Positions 1 through 7,532 of a DNA stretch of 7,633 nucleotides are shown one piece after another (position 1 is the first letter of the stretch; each line of letters begins with the position of its first letter). Source of the stretch: an uncultured Desulfovibrio sp. (GTDB lineage: Bacteria; Desulfobacterota; Desulfovibrionia; Desulfovibrionales; Desulfovibrionaceae). Made by a program: the position numbers and the translations under genes. The stretch covers positions 1 through 7,633 of the forward strand of contig CAMLXE010000078.1 in NCBI GenBank assembly GCA_946490455.1, in the 5' to 3' direction. The notes under the pieces were generated by a model. The model did not search any database and had not been told where the DNA came from. It saw nothing but the letters and a program-made list of their open reading frames with translations.

Positions 1-1
1 T

Positions 2-328
2 TATTGCAGTATAAAAGAAAAGATAGAGATCGAACATCAAGCAAAAATTGCTGGTGTTAGTGTTTCGGAATATCTGAGAAACATCGGTCTCGGTTTTTCG
101 GTAAAAAGCCGTGTGGATCAGCAGGCGGTAAAGGAAATGCTGAAAACGCGGGCAGACATGGCAAGGGCGGGGGGACTGCTCAAGATGATCTTAAAAAATG
201 ACGAGAGACTCATCGGACATACCGGAGAGCAAATTAAGAAAAAGACCGTAGAAATGCTGGATGAAATCGAAGTTAATATATCAAAACTGACATATATCTG
301 TGAACATTTATTGAGAAATAACGTATGA
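2..328 (+). CDS. traJ: TraJ-like relaxosome accessory protein (ribbon-helix-helix), 5'-truncated by the window edge
   Basis: TraJ of IncP plasmids binds the inverted repeat beside nic in oriT and recruits the TraI relaxase. The frame is open from base 2, with no stop before TGA at 326-328, so the gene enters from outside the window. The GTG at 113 is not a credible start because family-like sequence precedes it: YCSIKEKIEIEHQAKIAG, then VSVSEYLRNIGLG. This aligns with RP4 TraJ, as I remember it, at YCLPDERRAIEEKAAAAG and MSLSAYL, the helix-turn-helix half of the ribbon-helix-helix fold. The later segment ARAGGLLKMIL matches RP4 GRLGGLLKLWL. By that alignment about 17 residues, including the DNA-contacting beta strand, are missing. 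The visible part is 108 residues, against about 123 in full-length RP4 TraJ. Its stop overlaps the next start (ATGA), indicating translational coupling to traI. Confidence 0.85.
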   Translation, partial: YCSIKEKIEIEHQAKIAGVSVSEYLRNIGLGFSVKSRVDQQAVKEMLKTRADMARAGGLLKMILKNDERLIGHTGEQIKKKTVEMLDEIEVNISKLTYICEHLLRNNV

Positions 329-1752
329 TAGCCCGCCGTATTCCTATGCGTAACGCATCCAAAAGCCGAGTCGTTAGGTTGGCGAAGTACCTAGAGGACA
401 AGAAGAGCAGTTCTCGTGTCCAAGACGTGACGATAACGGGATGCTACAGCCCGGACGTAGAGGGTGCGGCCTTGGAGATGATGGCCGTACAGGCGGAAAA
501 CAGGCAGGCAAAGAGCGATAAAACATATCACCTTATCATCAGTTTTCGTGAGGGAGAGCGCCCGAACCGTGACACGATTGCCGCTATTGAAAATCGTTTT
601 TGTGAGAATCTTGGATATGGCGAGCATCAGCGGATTTCCGTTTTGCACGGTGATACGGAAAACCTCCATCTGCATGTTGCTATCAACAAGATCCATCCAG
701 AAACATTAAGGATTCATGAACCATACTACGACTATAAGACGCTGGCCAGAACATGCTCACAGCTTGAAAAGGAGTATGGACTTGCGGTTGACAACCATAC
801 TTCTCGAAACAGAGGGCGGCAAAGTGTGGCGACAAGCATGGAGAGAGCCGGAGGCTTAGAATCCCTAACTGGATGGATACAACGTAATTGCTTGTCCGAG
901 TTGAAGAACGCAAAAAATTGGAAAGAATTTCACCAAGTATGTCACAAAAACGGGATCTCTTTGCGCGAACGAGGGAATGGTTTTGTTTTTGTTTCCGATA
1001 AAATCCATGTAAAGGCCAGTTCTGTAGATAGAGAATTGTCCAAGAAAAATCTTGAAATGAAATTGGGTTTTTTCAAAAAAAACTACGAAAAAATTATCAT
1101 GCCATCCAAGGTATATCGAAAGAAGCCTTTGTTCTTGGGGTATGAAAAATTGTGGCACTCATACCAGGATGAGCAGGCGAAATCTTCCAAGATACTATTA
1201 CATGAGGACAGACCTACATTTGACAGCGCCGTCAATGATTTCAAGTTACGAAATCTTCTGATCCGGCAGATGACGAGTGGACGAATAAATAAAATGATCC
1301 TTTATCATTTGAGCAAAAAAAAGCTCCATCAGCAGGTGCGGAAGGATCAGTGGATGGACTGGTTACGCGAAACAGCCAAGGAGAAAACACATCCTCTATC
1401 AGGTGAGGCTCTTACCTATTTGAGATCAGGCAAAACTTCGGGGCAAGAGAACAGCTATATTTCCGGTGAGTTGAAGATTCCGTTTGAGACTCCAGAAGTC
1501 GTTACGCGTAAAGGAACACGTATTTTTACAGGAAGTATTCGAGAACACGACGGTCGAATCCTTATACCAAAAGATCCAACCTTACAGGATATTCGGTCAC
1601 TGAAGGATTTTTCAGCAAAGCACTTTGGAAGGATTACCGTGCATGGTGACATGAAGTTGAAAGAGCTTTTGGAGGTTGCTGAACGCTCACCACAAACTAT
1701 CTCGAAAAATCAGTCGAAGGCACGTGACAGGGATACCGGTATGGAATTTTAA
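325..1752 (+). CDS. traI: TraI-type MOBP relaxase (VirD2/RP4 TraI family)
   Basis: This is the conjugative relaxase: it nicks one oriT strand, stays covalently bound to the 5' end and pilots it into the recipient. The 475-residue product has the three classic motifs. Tyr22 (context RLAKYLED) sits at the same number as the RP4 TraI nucleophile. SDKTYH lies at 64-69, and the histidine motif HGDTENLHLHVAINKIHP at 108-125 gives metal ligands His108, His115 and His117. The N-terminus MIARRIPMR mirrors RP4 MIAKHVPMR, supporting the ATG at 325, which overlaps the traJ stop by four bases. Its Shine-Dalgarno site is poor, consistent with coupling. Residues about 394-455 (TRKGTRIF to GRITVHGD) resemble the LPD7-type segment of RP4 TraI. 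The protein then ends within about 20 residues, whereas RP4 TraI runs to about 730. The long C-terminal extension is therefore absent, with no sign of a frameshift. The middle of the gene is AT-rich. Confidence 0.95.
   Translation: MIARRIPMRNASKSRVVRLAKYLEDKKSSSRVQDVTITGCYSPDVEGAALEMMAVQAENRQAKSDKTYHLIISFREGERPNRDTIAAIENRFCENLGYGEHQRISVLHGDTENLHLHVAINKIHPETLRIHEPYYDYKTLARTCSQLEKEYGLAVDNHTSRNRGRQSVATSMERAGGLESLTGWIQRNCLSELKNAKNWKEFHQVCHKNGISLRERGNGFVFVSDKIHVKASSVDRELSKKNLEMKLGFFKKNYEKIIMPSKVYRKKPLFLGYEKLWHSYQDEQAKSSKILLHEDRPTFDSAVNDFKLRNLLIRQMTSGRINKMILYHLSKKKLHQQVRKDQWMDWLRETAKEKTHPLSGEALTYLRSGKTSGQENSYISGELKIPFETPEVVTRKGTRIFTGSIREHDGRILIPKDPTLQDIRSLKDFSAKHFGRITVHGDMKLKELLEVAERSPQTISKNQSKARDRDTGMEF
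1292..1326 (+). repeat. Two adjacent small inverted repeats inside traI
   Basis: AAATGAT/ATCATTT (1292-1298 and 1304-1310, five-base loop) is followed immediately by GAGC, eight A residues and GCTC (1311-1326). Both lie in the coding sequence for the region after the relaxase domain. They could pause translation or transcription, but may be chance in an AT-rich stretch. Confidence 0.4.
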
Positions 1753-1761
1753 GAGGGTCAG

Positions 1762-3687
1762 ATGAAGAAAAGGAATGCTGAACCTGCGGTTATGCAGGAA
1801 CAAAATAGAGGAAGCTGGAAGTACAGAGTATTCGTCCTTATTTCCTGCCTTGCCGGTATGAGCATAGCAACGCAGGTATTTGCCTATCAGTATGGCTACG
1901 GTGAATTTCTTGGACCCCATGTCAACGGATTTTATCCTCCATGGAATATACTCGTTTGGGGTGTGATGGCCTACGAATCGGCGCCAGGTATGTTTATTGG
2001 TGCAGGATCGATTGGTTTGCTGACCACAGGTCTACTTTTGCTCATGGGGCTTTTTGCCAAGATGCTTGCCGCAAATACAGGACAACAGAATCCATATCTC
2101 CACGGTTCGGCACGCTGGGCAGAAGAAGAGGAAGTGAAACAGGCAGGGCTAATGAATGACTCAGGAGTATTTGTTGGAGGCTGGAGGGGCAAAAGAGGCA
2201 AGCAATATTTGAGACATGACGGCAACCAGCATGTTCTATGTTTTGCGCCTACCCGTTCGGGCAAAGGTGTCTGTCTTGTCATTCCTACCTTGCTCACATG
2301 GATGAAAAGTTGTGTCGTGACCGACATGAAGGGAGAACTCTGGGCTCTAACTGCTGGATGGCGACAAAAATATGCTGGCCAGAAGGTGTTGCGTTTTGAA
2401 CCTGCTTCACCTGATTCAGTCAGGTGGAATCCTTTGGACGAAATCAGGATCAAGACGAAGTATGAAACAGGAGACATACAGAATCTGGCCACCCTACTTG
2501 CCGATCCGAATGGCAGAGGATTAGACGGATCTGATGCTTCAGCACACTTTTTGAATCTTTGTCGCTCGCTGCTGACAGGTCTCATTACCCATGTATTGTA
2601 TTTAAGAGAAGAAGATCCAAGCGTTGATGCTTCTCTTGGTGCTGTTGATGCTCTTTTGTCTACTCCAGAGTCAAAACTGCTCGAAGACGATTTCTGGATG
2701 AATATGCAAAAGCACAAACACAGAAGAAACGAAACTACTGGCGAAATGGAACCACATCCACTTGTGGCCAAATGTGCCCAAGACATCATCAATACACCGA
2801 CGAAAGAACGCGGTTCTGTCCTCAGCACAACACGTAACACGGTAGCCCTATATCGGGATGAGATTCTCAATAGAAATACATCGGTTTCCGAGTTTTCTAT
2901 CAGTGATCTGATGAATTACGACACACCAGTTACTCTCTACATCATTACTGAAGAGACAGACAAGGAACGCGTCAAGCCGCTTTTTCGTCTCCTGTTGGCC
3001 ATGATTTGTCGCAAGCTGGCATCCGGAATGATCTATGAGAAAGTTGGTGAATCGCGTCGTGCGAGGTCTCCGAACAAACATAAACTGCTCATGCTCATCG
3101 ACGAGTTTCCAAGTTTTGGAAAGCTTGAAGTCATCCAGAAGTCACTGGCCTTTTTGGCAGGGTACGGCATCAGATTCTACCTGATTGCTCAGGACTTGGC
3201 GCAGCTTAGGAGTCGTGAAGAGGGATACGGGGAGAATGAAGCCATTACGTCAAACTGCCATATCCAAGTGGCGTTCACTCCTCAGAAGCCCGAAACGGCC
3301 AAATATCTCTCACAGCTCACAGGTCAGACAACAATATCTTATGCGGAAATATCAATGAGTGGCAGCAGACTGAGTATGTTCCAATCCAACATGACAAAGA
3401 CTTTCAGAGACGTATCGCGTCCCTTGATGACCGAGGACGAGTGTCTGCGGATGCGTGGGCCTAAAATGAAAGGCGATCTGATGGTTGAGGGAGGCGATAT
3501 GCTACTTTTCTACGCAGGTATTCCCGCAATCCGGGGTGTCCAAATGCCGTATTTTCTTGATCCTGTATTCCAGAAAAGATCCTGTGTTGATCCGCCTGTG
3601 CATACAGACATCACAAGGACCAAGAAAGAAGAACGGATTCATAATATTATAGAGGTTTCAGATGGCGAACCTTCCTTTACTCTCTAG
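1762..3687 (+). CDS. traG: TraG/VirD4-type type IV coupling protein
   Basis: This inner-membrane ATPase links the relaxosome to the type IV secretion channel. The 641-residue product, about the length of RP4 TraG, has two N-terminal membrane segments (residues about 22-42 and 77-102) separated by an aromatic periplasmic loop. The family motif PYLHGSARWA follows at 111-120. Walker A is APTRSGKGV (162-170, Lys168). Walker B is LLMLIDEF (442-449, Asp447 and Glu448), followed by PSFGKLE and, at 474-482, LIAQDLAQL, the sensor-like motif of VirD4 proteins. The start is preceded by GAGGG at 1753-1757, immediately after the traI stop. The last 26 bases overlap traF. All key ATPase residues are present, so it should be active. 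There is no trb or virB cluster in the window for it to dock onto. Confidence 0.96.
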   Translation: MKKRNAEPAVMQEQNRGSWKYRVFVLISCLAGMSIATQVFAYQYGYGEFLGPHVNGFYPPWNILVWGVMAYESAPGMFIGAGSIGLLTTGLLLLMGLFAKMLAANTGQQNPYLHGSARWAEEEEVKQAGLMNDSGVFVGGWRGKRGKQYLRHDGNQHVLCFAPTRSGKGVCLVIPTLLTWMKSCVVTDMKGELWALTAGWRQKYAGQKVLRFEPASPDSVRWNPLDEIRIKTKYETGDIQNLATLLADPNGRGLDGSDASAHFLNLCRSLLTGLITHVLYLREEDPSVDASLGAVDALLSTPESKLLEDDFWMNMQKHKHRRNETTGEMEPHPLVAKCAQDIINTPTKERGSVLSTTRNTVALYRDEILNRNTSVSEFSISDLMNYDTPVTLYIITEETDKERVKPLFRLLLAMICRKLASGMIYEKVGESRRARSPNKHKLLMLIDEFPSFGKLEVIQKSLAFLAGYGIRFYLIAQDLAQLRSREEGYGENEAITSNCHIQVAFTPQKPETAKYLSQLTGQTTISYAEISMSGSRLSMFQSNMTKTFRDVSRPLMTEDECLRMRGPKMKGDLMVEGGDMLLFYAGIPAIRGVQMPYFLDPVFQKRSCVDPPVHTDITRTKKEERIHNIIEVSDGEPSFTL

Positions 3688-4159
3688 CTACGCAATTCTG
3701 CTTCTTGTTCTCGCTCAAATCTTGGCCAGCTTTTTTGTTGTGAATACAACGAAGAGCTTTCCTCTTGGAATTTATATGAAGACCCATGGAAAAGTGCATC
3801 AAGGAGATTTGGTCCTAGTTTGTCCAGAAGATAATGAAGTGAACAGGTATGGCCGTTCACACGGGTTCATTTCTTATGGCGTTTGTCCCAACCGGTACGG
3901 GTACCTGATCAAACGAGTTGTGGGAATGGACGGAGATTGCGTCGTTTTCTCCGATGAAGATGTTCAGGTAAACGGTCAGTTTTTGAAGAATAGTGCAAGG
4001 CAGAAGACCATCCCCGTCCGTATAGATGGAAGAGTTGAACTGCATAATGAGGTTCTGCTCATGTCCGAACATCCGCTTTCGTTTGATAGCCGGTATTTCG
4101 GACCTGTCAGTGCCGAAGCAATATGTACGCCTTTGAAACCCCTTATCACATGGGAGTAG
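3662..4159 (+). CDS. traF: TraF-like S26 signal peptidase (conjugative pilin maturation protease)
   Basis: RP4 TraF is a leader-peptidase-like serine protease of the inner membrane that cleaves and cyclises the pilin TrbC. This 165-residue product begins with a single hydrophobic segment (about residues 8-27). The nucleophile motif NTTKSFPLGIY (28-38) follows, with Ser32 as the catalytic serine. The general base is Lys84 in LIKRVVGMDGD (82-92), giving the Ser/Lys dyad of family S26. The motif SFDSRYFGPV (140-149) completes the fold, and Asp142 may correspond to the aspartate important in RP4 TraF. The ATG has AGAGG at 3651-3655, six bases away, and lies inside the end of traG (26-base overlap), as expected in a tight operon. 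No TrbC-like substrate is encoded in the window. In RP4, traE and traD separate traF from traC; here they are absent. Confidence 0.93.
   Translation: MANLPLLSSYAILLLVLAQILASFFVVNTTKSFPLGIYMKTHGKVHQGDLVLVCPEDNEVNRYGRSHGFISYGVCPNRYGYLIKRVVGMDGDCVVFSDEDVQVNGQFLKNSARQKTIPVRIDGRVELHNEVLLMSEHPLSFDSRYFGPVSAEAICTPLKPLITWE
4152..4156 (+). promoter_or_regulatory. Ribosome binding site deciding the traC start
   Basis: GGGAG ends five bases before the ATG at 4162 and overlaps the last codons of traF. No comparable site precedes the in-frame ATG at 4123, which would place 13 unfamiliar residues ahead of the ArdC domain. Confidence 0.7.
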
Positions 4160-4161
4160 TT

Positions 4162-6546
4162 ATGGCCAAGTTAGAAGATCACTACACGCGAGTGGCCGAA
4201 CAACTGATCGAGAAGCTGAAGGAGGGCACGGCACCATGGCAACAGCCCTGGGATGCCGGTGGATACGGCTCACGTCCCATGAATCCGACGACGGGCAAGC
4301 CATATCGCGGTGGCAACATGGTGTATCTCATGATGCGGGGCTACGGAGACCCCCGATGGATGACATACCGTCAGGCGGAATCCGTTGGAGCGCAGGTCAG
4401 GAAGGGCGAAAAGGGGACGCCAATCATTTACTGGAAGTTCGAAGAGGAGCGAACGGTCCATGGCGAAGACGGCAAGCCAGTCAGGGATGCAGACGGAAAT
4501 ACGGTCAAGGAAAAGGTACTGTTGGAGCGCCCACGTGGTTTCGTCAGCTATGTGTTCAACGCGGAACAGATTGAAGGATTGGAGCCTCTGATCATACCCG
4601 AGAAGCCGCAGGGATGGGCGGATGTGGCCAGAGCGGAGAAGCTCCTTGAAGCTTCCGGAGCGAAGATCGTCAACCGGAATCAGGCCAGCGCGTTCTACAG
4701 GCTGGGAGAGGATGCTATCTATTTGCCGTTGAAGGAACAGTTTTCGGATGAAAAAGGCTACTACTCGACAGCCCTGCACGAGCTTGGTCACTGGACCGGA
4801 CACGAGACCAGGCTGAACAGAGAGTTCGGGCCGTTCGGGAGTATCTCCTATGCGAAGGAAGAGCTGCGGGCTGAGATCGGCAGCATGATGCTTTCTGCCG
4901 AGTTGGGAGGTATTGGGGTGAGTGTCGACTCCCATGCCGCGTATGTCCAGAGCTGGATCAAGCTGCTTCAGGATGATCCACGTGAAATCTTCAGAGCGGC
5001 GGCTGATGCTGAAAAAATTTGTGATTTCATCATGAATTTCGAGTTGACACAGGAACAGCGTCTGGAAAGGCAGACAGAACAGGAATCCTCTGCCGGTGCT
5101 ACGCCGTTTATAGACGACAACGCGCAAGAATCTCCGGAGAAAATTCAGGAACGGATATATCTGAATGTTTCGTACAGAGAAAAGGATGCGGCCAGCGCCC
5201 TTGGTTCAAAGTGGGACCGGAAAGAGAAAAGTTGGTATATCCCCGAGGGAATGGACGTAGAGCCGTTTGAAAAATGGCTCAGGAGAGATGAATCCATGCA
5301 GGAACGGAAGGTGCAGGATCCTGTGACGGCGGAACGTATTTACCTTGCTGTAGCGTATCAGGATCACTTGGCGGCGAAAAAGGCCGGTGCGGAATGGGAC
5401 AAGAATGCCCGCAGTTGGTATGTTGGCCCAAAGGGTGACATGGAAAAGCTGAAGAGATGGCTTCCGGAAAACGTCAAATCCCAGCAAAGGCCTCCTCTGT
5501 CTCCACGAGAAGAATTTGGCGAAACATTGCGGAGTGTTGGATGCGTCGTCGAAGGGGAACATCCGGTCATGGATGGCAAGTCACATCGTATCCGAGTAGA
5601 AGGAGATCGCGAGGGAGTACGGTCAGGATTCTACGTTGGCCACATGGATGGCCGGCCAGCAGGCTATGCCAAAAATAACCGGACGGGCGAGGAAATCCGC
5701 TGGAAGTCGCAGGGAGCCTTCCTGAGTACCCAAGATCGGGCAGCGTTCAAGGCGACATGCGAGCGCAAACAAGCTGAACGGGCAGCAGCACAGTTGCAGG
5801 AGCATGAGAACACAGCACAGCGAGTGGCGCACCAGCTGCGTGGGATGCGAGAGATGGTCACGCCCTACCTGGAAAAGAAGGGGCTGGGAGCCAGAAAGGG
5901 CGTTTTTCTGGCAGAGGATGGGAAGACCACCTGCATTCCGGCGTTTGATGTCGATGGGAAGCTCTGGACCATGCAATACATCCAAGAAGACGGGACGAAG
6001 CGGTTTGCCAAAAACGGGAAAAAGGAAGGGTGCTTTGCGGTGGCTGGAGGAAACATAGATTCTCTACGCAACGCTCCGGCCATAGTCATTGCTGAAGGCT
6101 ATGCGACGGCGGGAAGCATCTCTGACGGCATTGCCGCCCCGGTCGTGGCCGCGTTCGATTCAGGGAATTTGATGGCTGTTGCGAAGGCACTGCACGACAA
6201 GTATCCTGATAAGGCGATGGTCATCGCAGGTGATGATGATCAGCATCTTTTGGATAATCCCAGGGTGCGCCGGAATGTTGGACGGGAGAAGGCTGAAATG
6301 GTAGCCGAGACCGTGGGCGGCAAGGCCGTCTTTCCCATTTTTGCGCCCGGAGAAAGGGAAAAGGATTCTGCGGGGTTCACGGATTTCAATGATCTTAGTA
6401 CGAAAAGCAAGTTAGGTATGGCGGCGGTTGAGCGGCAGTTGAAACCTGCAATAGAGAAGGCGATCTCGGAAAAATTGGAGCAATTGGAAAAAAACAGACA
6501 ACAGGAGCGTTCACGGGAATCCCGCTCCGAAGGAATGGAACGATGA
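4162..6546 (+). CDS. traC: TraC-like polyvalent primase: ArdC N-terminus, zincin domain, two DUF5710 repeats, TOPRIM primase
   Basis: Plasmid primases of the RP4 TraC type enter the recipient with the DNA and start complementary-strand synthesis. Their ArdC-like N-termini are linked to protection of incoming DNA from restriction. The 794-residue product reads in order: ArdC_N (about 5-135, with NPTTGKPYRGGN); a metallopeptidase domain with HELGH at 206-210 and AKEELRAEIG at 231-240; two DUF5710-like repeats (331-374 and 392-435); and a primase region with EGYATA at 645-650, the hallmark of RP4 TraC and phage P4 alpha. Asp666, Asp691-693 and DFNDL (741-745) then complete a TOPRIM-like metal site. 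It is shorter than RP4 TraC1 (about 1,060 residues). I chose the ATG at 4162 over an in-frame ATG at 4123 because GGGAG lies five bases upstream, it directly follows the traF stop, and homology begins at MAKLEDHYTR. The gene is clearly richer in GC than traI. Confidence 0.93.
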   Translation: MAKLEDHYTRVAEQLIEKLKEGTAPWQQPWDAGGYGSRPMNPTTGKPYRGGNMVYLMMRGYGDPRWMTYRQAESVGAQVRKGEKGTPIIYWKFEEERTVHGEDGKPVRDADGNTVKEKVLLERPRGFVSYVFNAEQIEGLEPLIIPEKPQGWADVARAEKLLEASGAKIVNRNQASAFYRLGEDAIYLPLKEQFSDEKGYYSTALHELGHWTGHETRLNREFGPFGSISYAKEELRAEIGSMMLSAELGGIGVSVDSHAAYVQSWIKLLQDDPREIFRAAADAEKICDFIMNFELTQEQRLERQTEQESSAGATPFIDDNAQESPEKIQERIYLNVSYREKDAASALGSKWDRKEKSWYIPEGMDVEPFEKWLRRDESMQERKVQDPVTAERIYLAVAYQDHLAAKKAGAEWDKNARSWYVGPKGDMEKLKRWLPENVKSQQRPPLSPREEFGETLRSVGCVVEGEHPVMDGKSHRIRVEGDREGVRSGFYVGHMDGRPAGYAKNNRTGEEIRWKSQGAFLSTQDRAAFKATCERKQAERAAAQLQEHENTAQRVAHQLRGMREMVTPYLEKKGLGARKGVFLAEDGKTTCIPAFDVDGKLWTMQYIQEDGTKRFAKNGKKEGCFAVAGGNIDSLRNAPAIVIAEGYATAGSISDGIAAPVVAAFDSGNLMAVAKALHDKYPDKAMVIAGDDDQHLLDNPRVRRNVGREKAEMVAETVGGKAVFPIFAPGEREKDSAGFTDFNDLSTKSKLGMAAVERQLKPAIEKAISEKLEQLEKNRQQERSRESRSEGMER

Positions 6547-6782
6547 TGGAAGAAATTGGAGTGACACAGGAACAAGCGGAAAAGTGGATCAATGAACATT
6601 ATCAACGGCCAGACGATGAAACAGTAGCGCGGGAAATCCTAGATGCCAAGTGTGCTGAAATGGAGGTACCCGGCCATTTGGTTGAATTTGATCCAGACGA
6701 GGCTGAAGCTTGTGGAGCCTTTGTTGAGGATGCACTTGACGAGGAAGAAGCTTTAGAGGCCGCTCTGGATCAGGAAGTCTAG
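6543..6782 (+). CDS. Small hyperacidic hypothetical protein at the end of the tra operon
   Basis: I do not recognise this 79-residue protein. Its start overlaps the traC stop (ATGATGG; a second in-frame ATG follows at 6546). AGGA at 6531-6534 lies eight bases upstream, so it should be translated with traC, and it is the last gene before the operon terminator. It has 26 Asp/Glu against only four Lys/Arg, an estimated net charge near -22. The first part (VTQEQAEKWINEHYQRPDDE) could be helical and amphipathic, and the C-terminal half is almost purely acidic (FVEDALDEEEALEAALDQEV). There is no signal peptide or membrane segment. Small acidic proteins on mobile elements are sometimes DNA mimics or anti-restriction factors. 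Placement after an ArdC-type gene makes that conceivable, but no motif proves it. It could equally be a chaperone or regulator of the primase. Confidence 0.75.
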   Translation: MMEEIGVTQEQAEKWINEHYQRPDDETVAREILDAKCAEMEVPGHLVEFDPDEAEACGAFVEDALDEEEALEAALDQEV

Positions 6783-6787
6783 TAAAG

Positions 6788-6822
6788 GAGAGGGGGTGCT
6801 GCGGCATCCCCTCTTGTTTTGC
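6788..6822 (+). terminator. Rho-independent terminator of the tra operon, between convergent genes
   Basis: GAGGGGGTGC (6790-6799) pairs with GCATCCCCTC (6804-6813) around the loop TGCG, with a single G-T wobble. An outer A-T pair (6789/6814) extends the stem. TTGTTTT follows. It lies six bases past the acidic gene's stop. The - strand recombinase gene ends at 6824, so the same stem could also stop its transcript, though the T run is weak in that direction. Confidence 0.85.
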
Positions 6823-6823
6823 T

Positions 6824-7399
6824 TCAATTATTTCTTGCCTGCAAAGCTCTATAGACCCATTGACGATTTCGTCCATACTTCCGCGCTATGGCTGCAATGG
6901 GAACTCCCATTGCTTTGAGCTGACAGACATCCTTCCTGATTTCTTCTGTGACCGTACTCGGTCGTCCTTTGTATTTGCCAGCTGCCTTTGCCATGGCAAT
7001 ACCTTCGCGCTGCCGTTCCCTAATCAAACTGCGCTCAAATTCGGCGATTGCTCCCAAAATCGTCAACATCAAATGGGAAATCGACGCTTCACTTCCCTGT
7101 TTTGGACTGAAGATCAGGTTTTCCTTGTGAAAATGAACAGTGATGCCCTGTTCTGTAAGGCTACGGACAGTTGAAAGCAGATCCTCTACATTTCTGGCCA
7201 GTCGATCCAGTGAATGAACATGGAGTGTGTCATCCTCGCGCAAGTAGTTAAGACAGGCCAAGAACTGCGGACGTTGTGTATCTTTGCCGGAACACTTGTC
7301 CTCAAATACTTTGTCCAAGGGTATACCCTGAAGTTGTCTCGTCGAGTTTTGATCCAGTGAGCTAACTCTTAGATAGCCCACCTGTTTACCGTTGGACAT
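6824..7399 (-). CDS. Serine recombinase, Tn3 resolvase/invertase family
   Basis: Small serine recombinases cut both strands at short sites. They resolve plasmid multimers or cointegrates, or invert DNA. The 191-residue product is full length for the family (about 180-200). The catalytic motif YLRVSSLDQ (9-17) gives Ser13 as nucleophile, with Arg11 beside it. DKCSGKDTQRPQF (34-46) and HSLDRLARN (62-70, Arg66 and Arg69) follow. GAIAEFERSLIRERQREGIA (116-135) forms the dimerisation/DNA-binding helix, and residues about 150-188 form a C-terminal helix-turn-helix (VPIAAIARKYGRNRQWVYRAL region). The ATG has a strong AGGAGG four bases upstream. Resolvase genes usually lie beside their own res site, and the upstream region here has suitable repeats. 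The sequence is closer to transposon TnpR-type resolvases than to RP4 ParA as I recall them. Whether it acts in multimer resolution or is a transposon remnant cannot be decided; no transposase is present. Confidence 0.94.
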   Translation of the reverse strand: MSNGKQVGYLRVSSLDQNSTRQLQGIPLDKVFEDKCSGKDTQRPQFLACLNYLREDDTLHVHSLDRLARNVEDLLSTVRSLTEQGITVHFHKENLIFSPKQGSEASISHLMLTILGAIAEFERSLIRERQREGIAMAKAAGKYKGRPSTVTEEIRKDVCQLKAMGVPIAAIARKYGRNRQWVYRALQARNN

Positions 7400-7403
7400 T
7401 GAA

Positions 7404-7409
7404 CCTCCT
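7404..7409 (-). promoter_or_regulatory. Strong Shine-Dalgarno site of the serine recombinase
   Basis: Read on the - strand this is AGGAGG, four bases before the ATG at 7399. It fixes the start and implies efficient translation. Confidence 0.8.
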
Positions 7410-7425
7410 GAAACTGTCCGTTTGG

Positions 7426-7454
7426 ATTAAGATCTCTTATCAAGAGTGTAACAA
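7426..7454 (-). promoter_or_regulatory. Candidate sigma-70 promoter of the serine recombinase
   Basis: On the - strand TTGTTA (7454-7449) and CTTAAT (7431-7426) are separated by 17 bases, each matching the consensus at four of six positions. The predicted start near 7419 leaves a leader of about 20 bases with the Shine-Dalgarno site inside it. The -10 overlaps the imperfect inverted repeat GATTAAGA/TCTTATC (7425-7441), so a bound protein, possibly the recombinase itself, could repress it. This was read by eye only. Confidence 0.4.
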
Positions 7455-7510
7455 AAATAGATTTTATATTTTAATAGTACAGCCTGGGGTAAGGAAAAGC
7501 AATGTTGAAA

Positions 7511-7532
7511 AAGTGTCCCCTTGGGTACACTT
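7511..7532. repeat. 22-bp imperfect palindrome
   Basis: AAGTGT at 7511-7516 and ACACTT at 7527-7532 are inverted copies. CCC (7518-7520) and GGG (7523-7525) also pair, leaving one mismatch pair and a TT centre. It lies within the candidate res subsite and just before the candidate nic region, so it may be a protein-binding site for either. Confidence 0.6.

Noticed and set aside
113..328. GTG at 113 as the start of the first gene
   Set aside because: The same frame is open to the window edge and the upstream residues match the TraJ ribbon-helix-helix region, so the gene is truncated by the edge.
1971..2870. A long open frame on the - strand opposite traG
   Set aside because: It is Ser/Arg/Cys-rich with no family resemblance and lies fully within a well-supported coding gene.
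4123..4161. An earlier in-frame ATG for traC
   Set aside because: It lies deep in traF, has no good ribosome-binding site and adds residues outside the family homology.
4270..5127. A long open frame on the - strand opposite traC
   Set aside because: It is a shadow of a GC-rich coding frame, with no start signal and no recognisable domain.
6860..7174. A 104-residue + strand frame opposite the recombinase
   Set aside because: The - strand frame has every serine recombinase motif; this one has none.
7505..7531. TTGAAA and TACACT as a + strand promoter for traJ
   Set aside because: The spacing is only 15 bases and the elements lie inside the palindrome, so the match is weak without evidence that the ends join.
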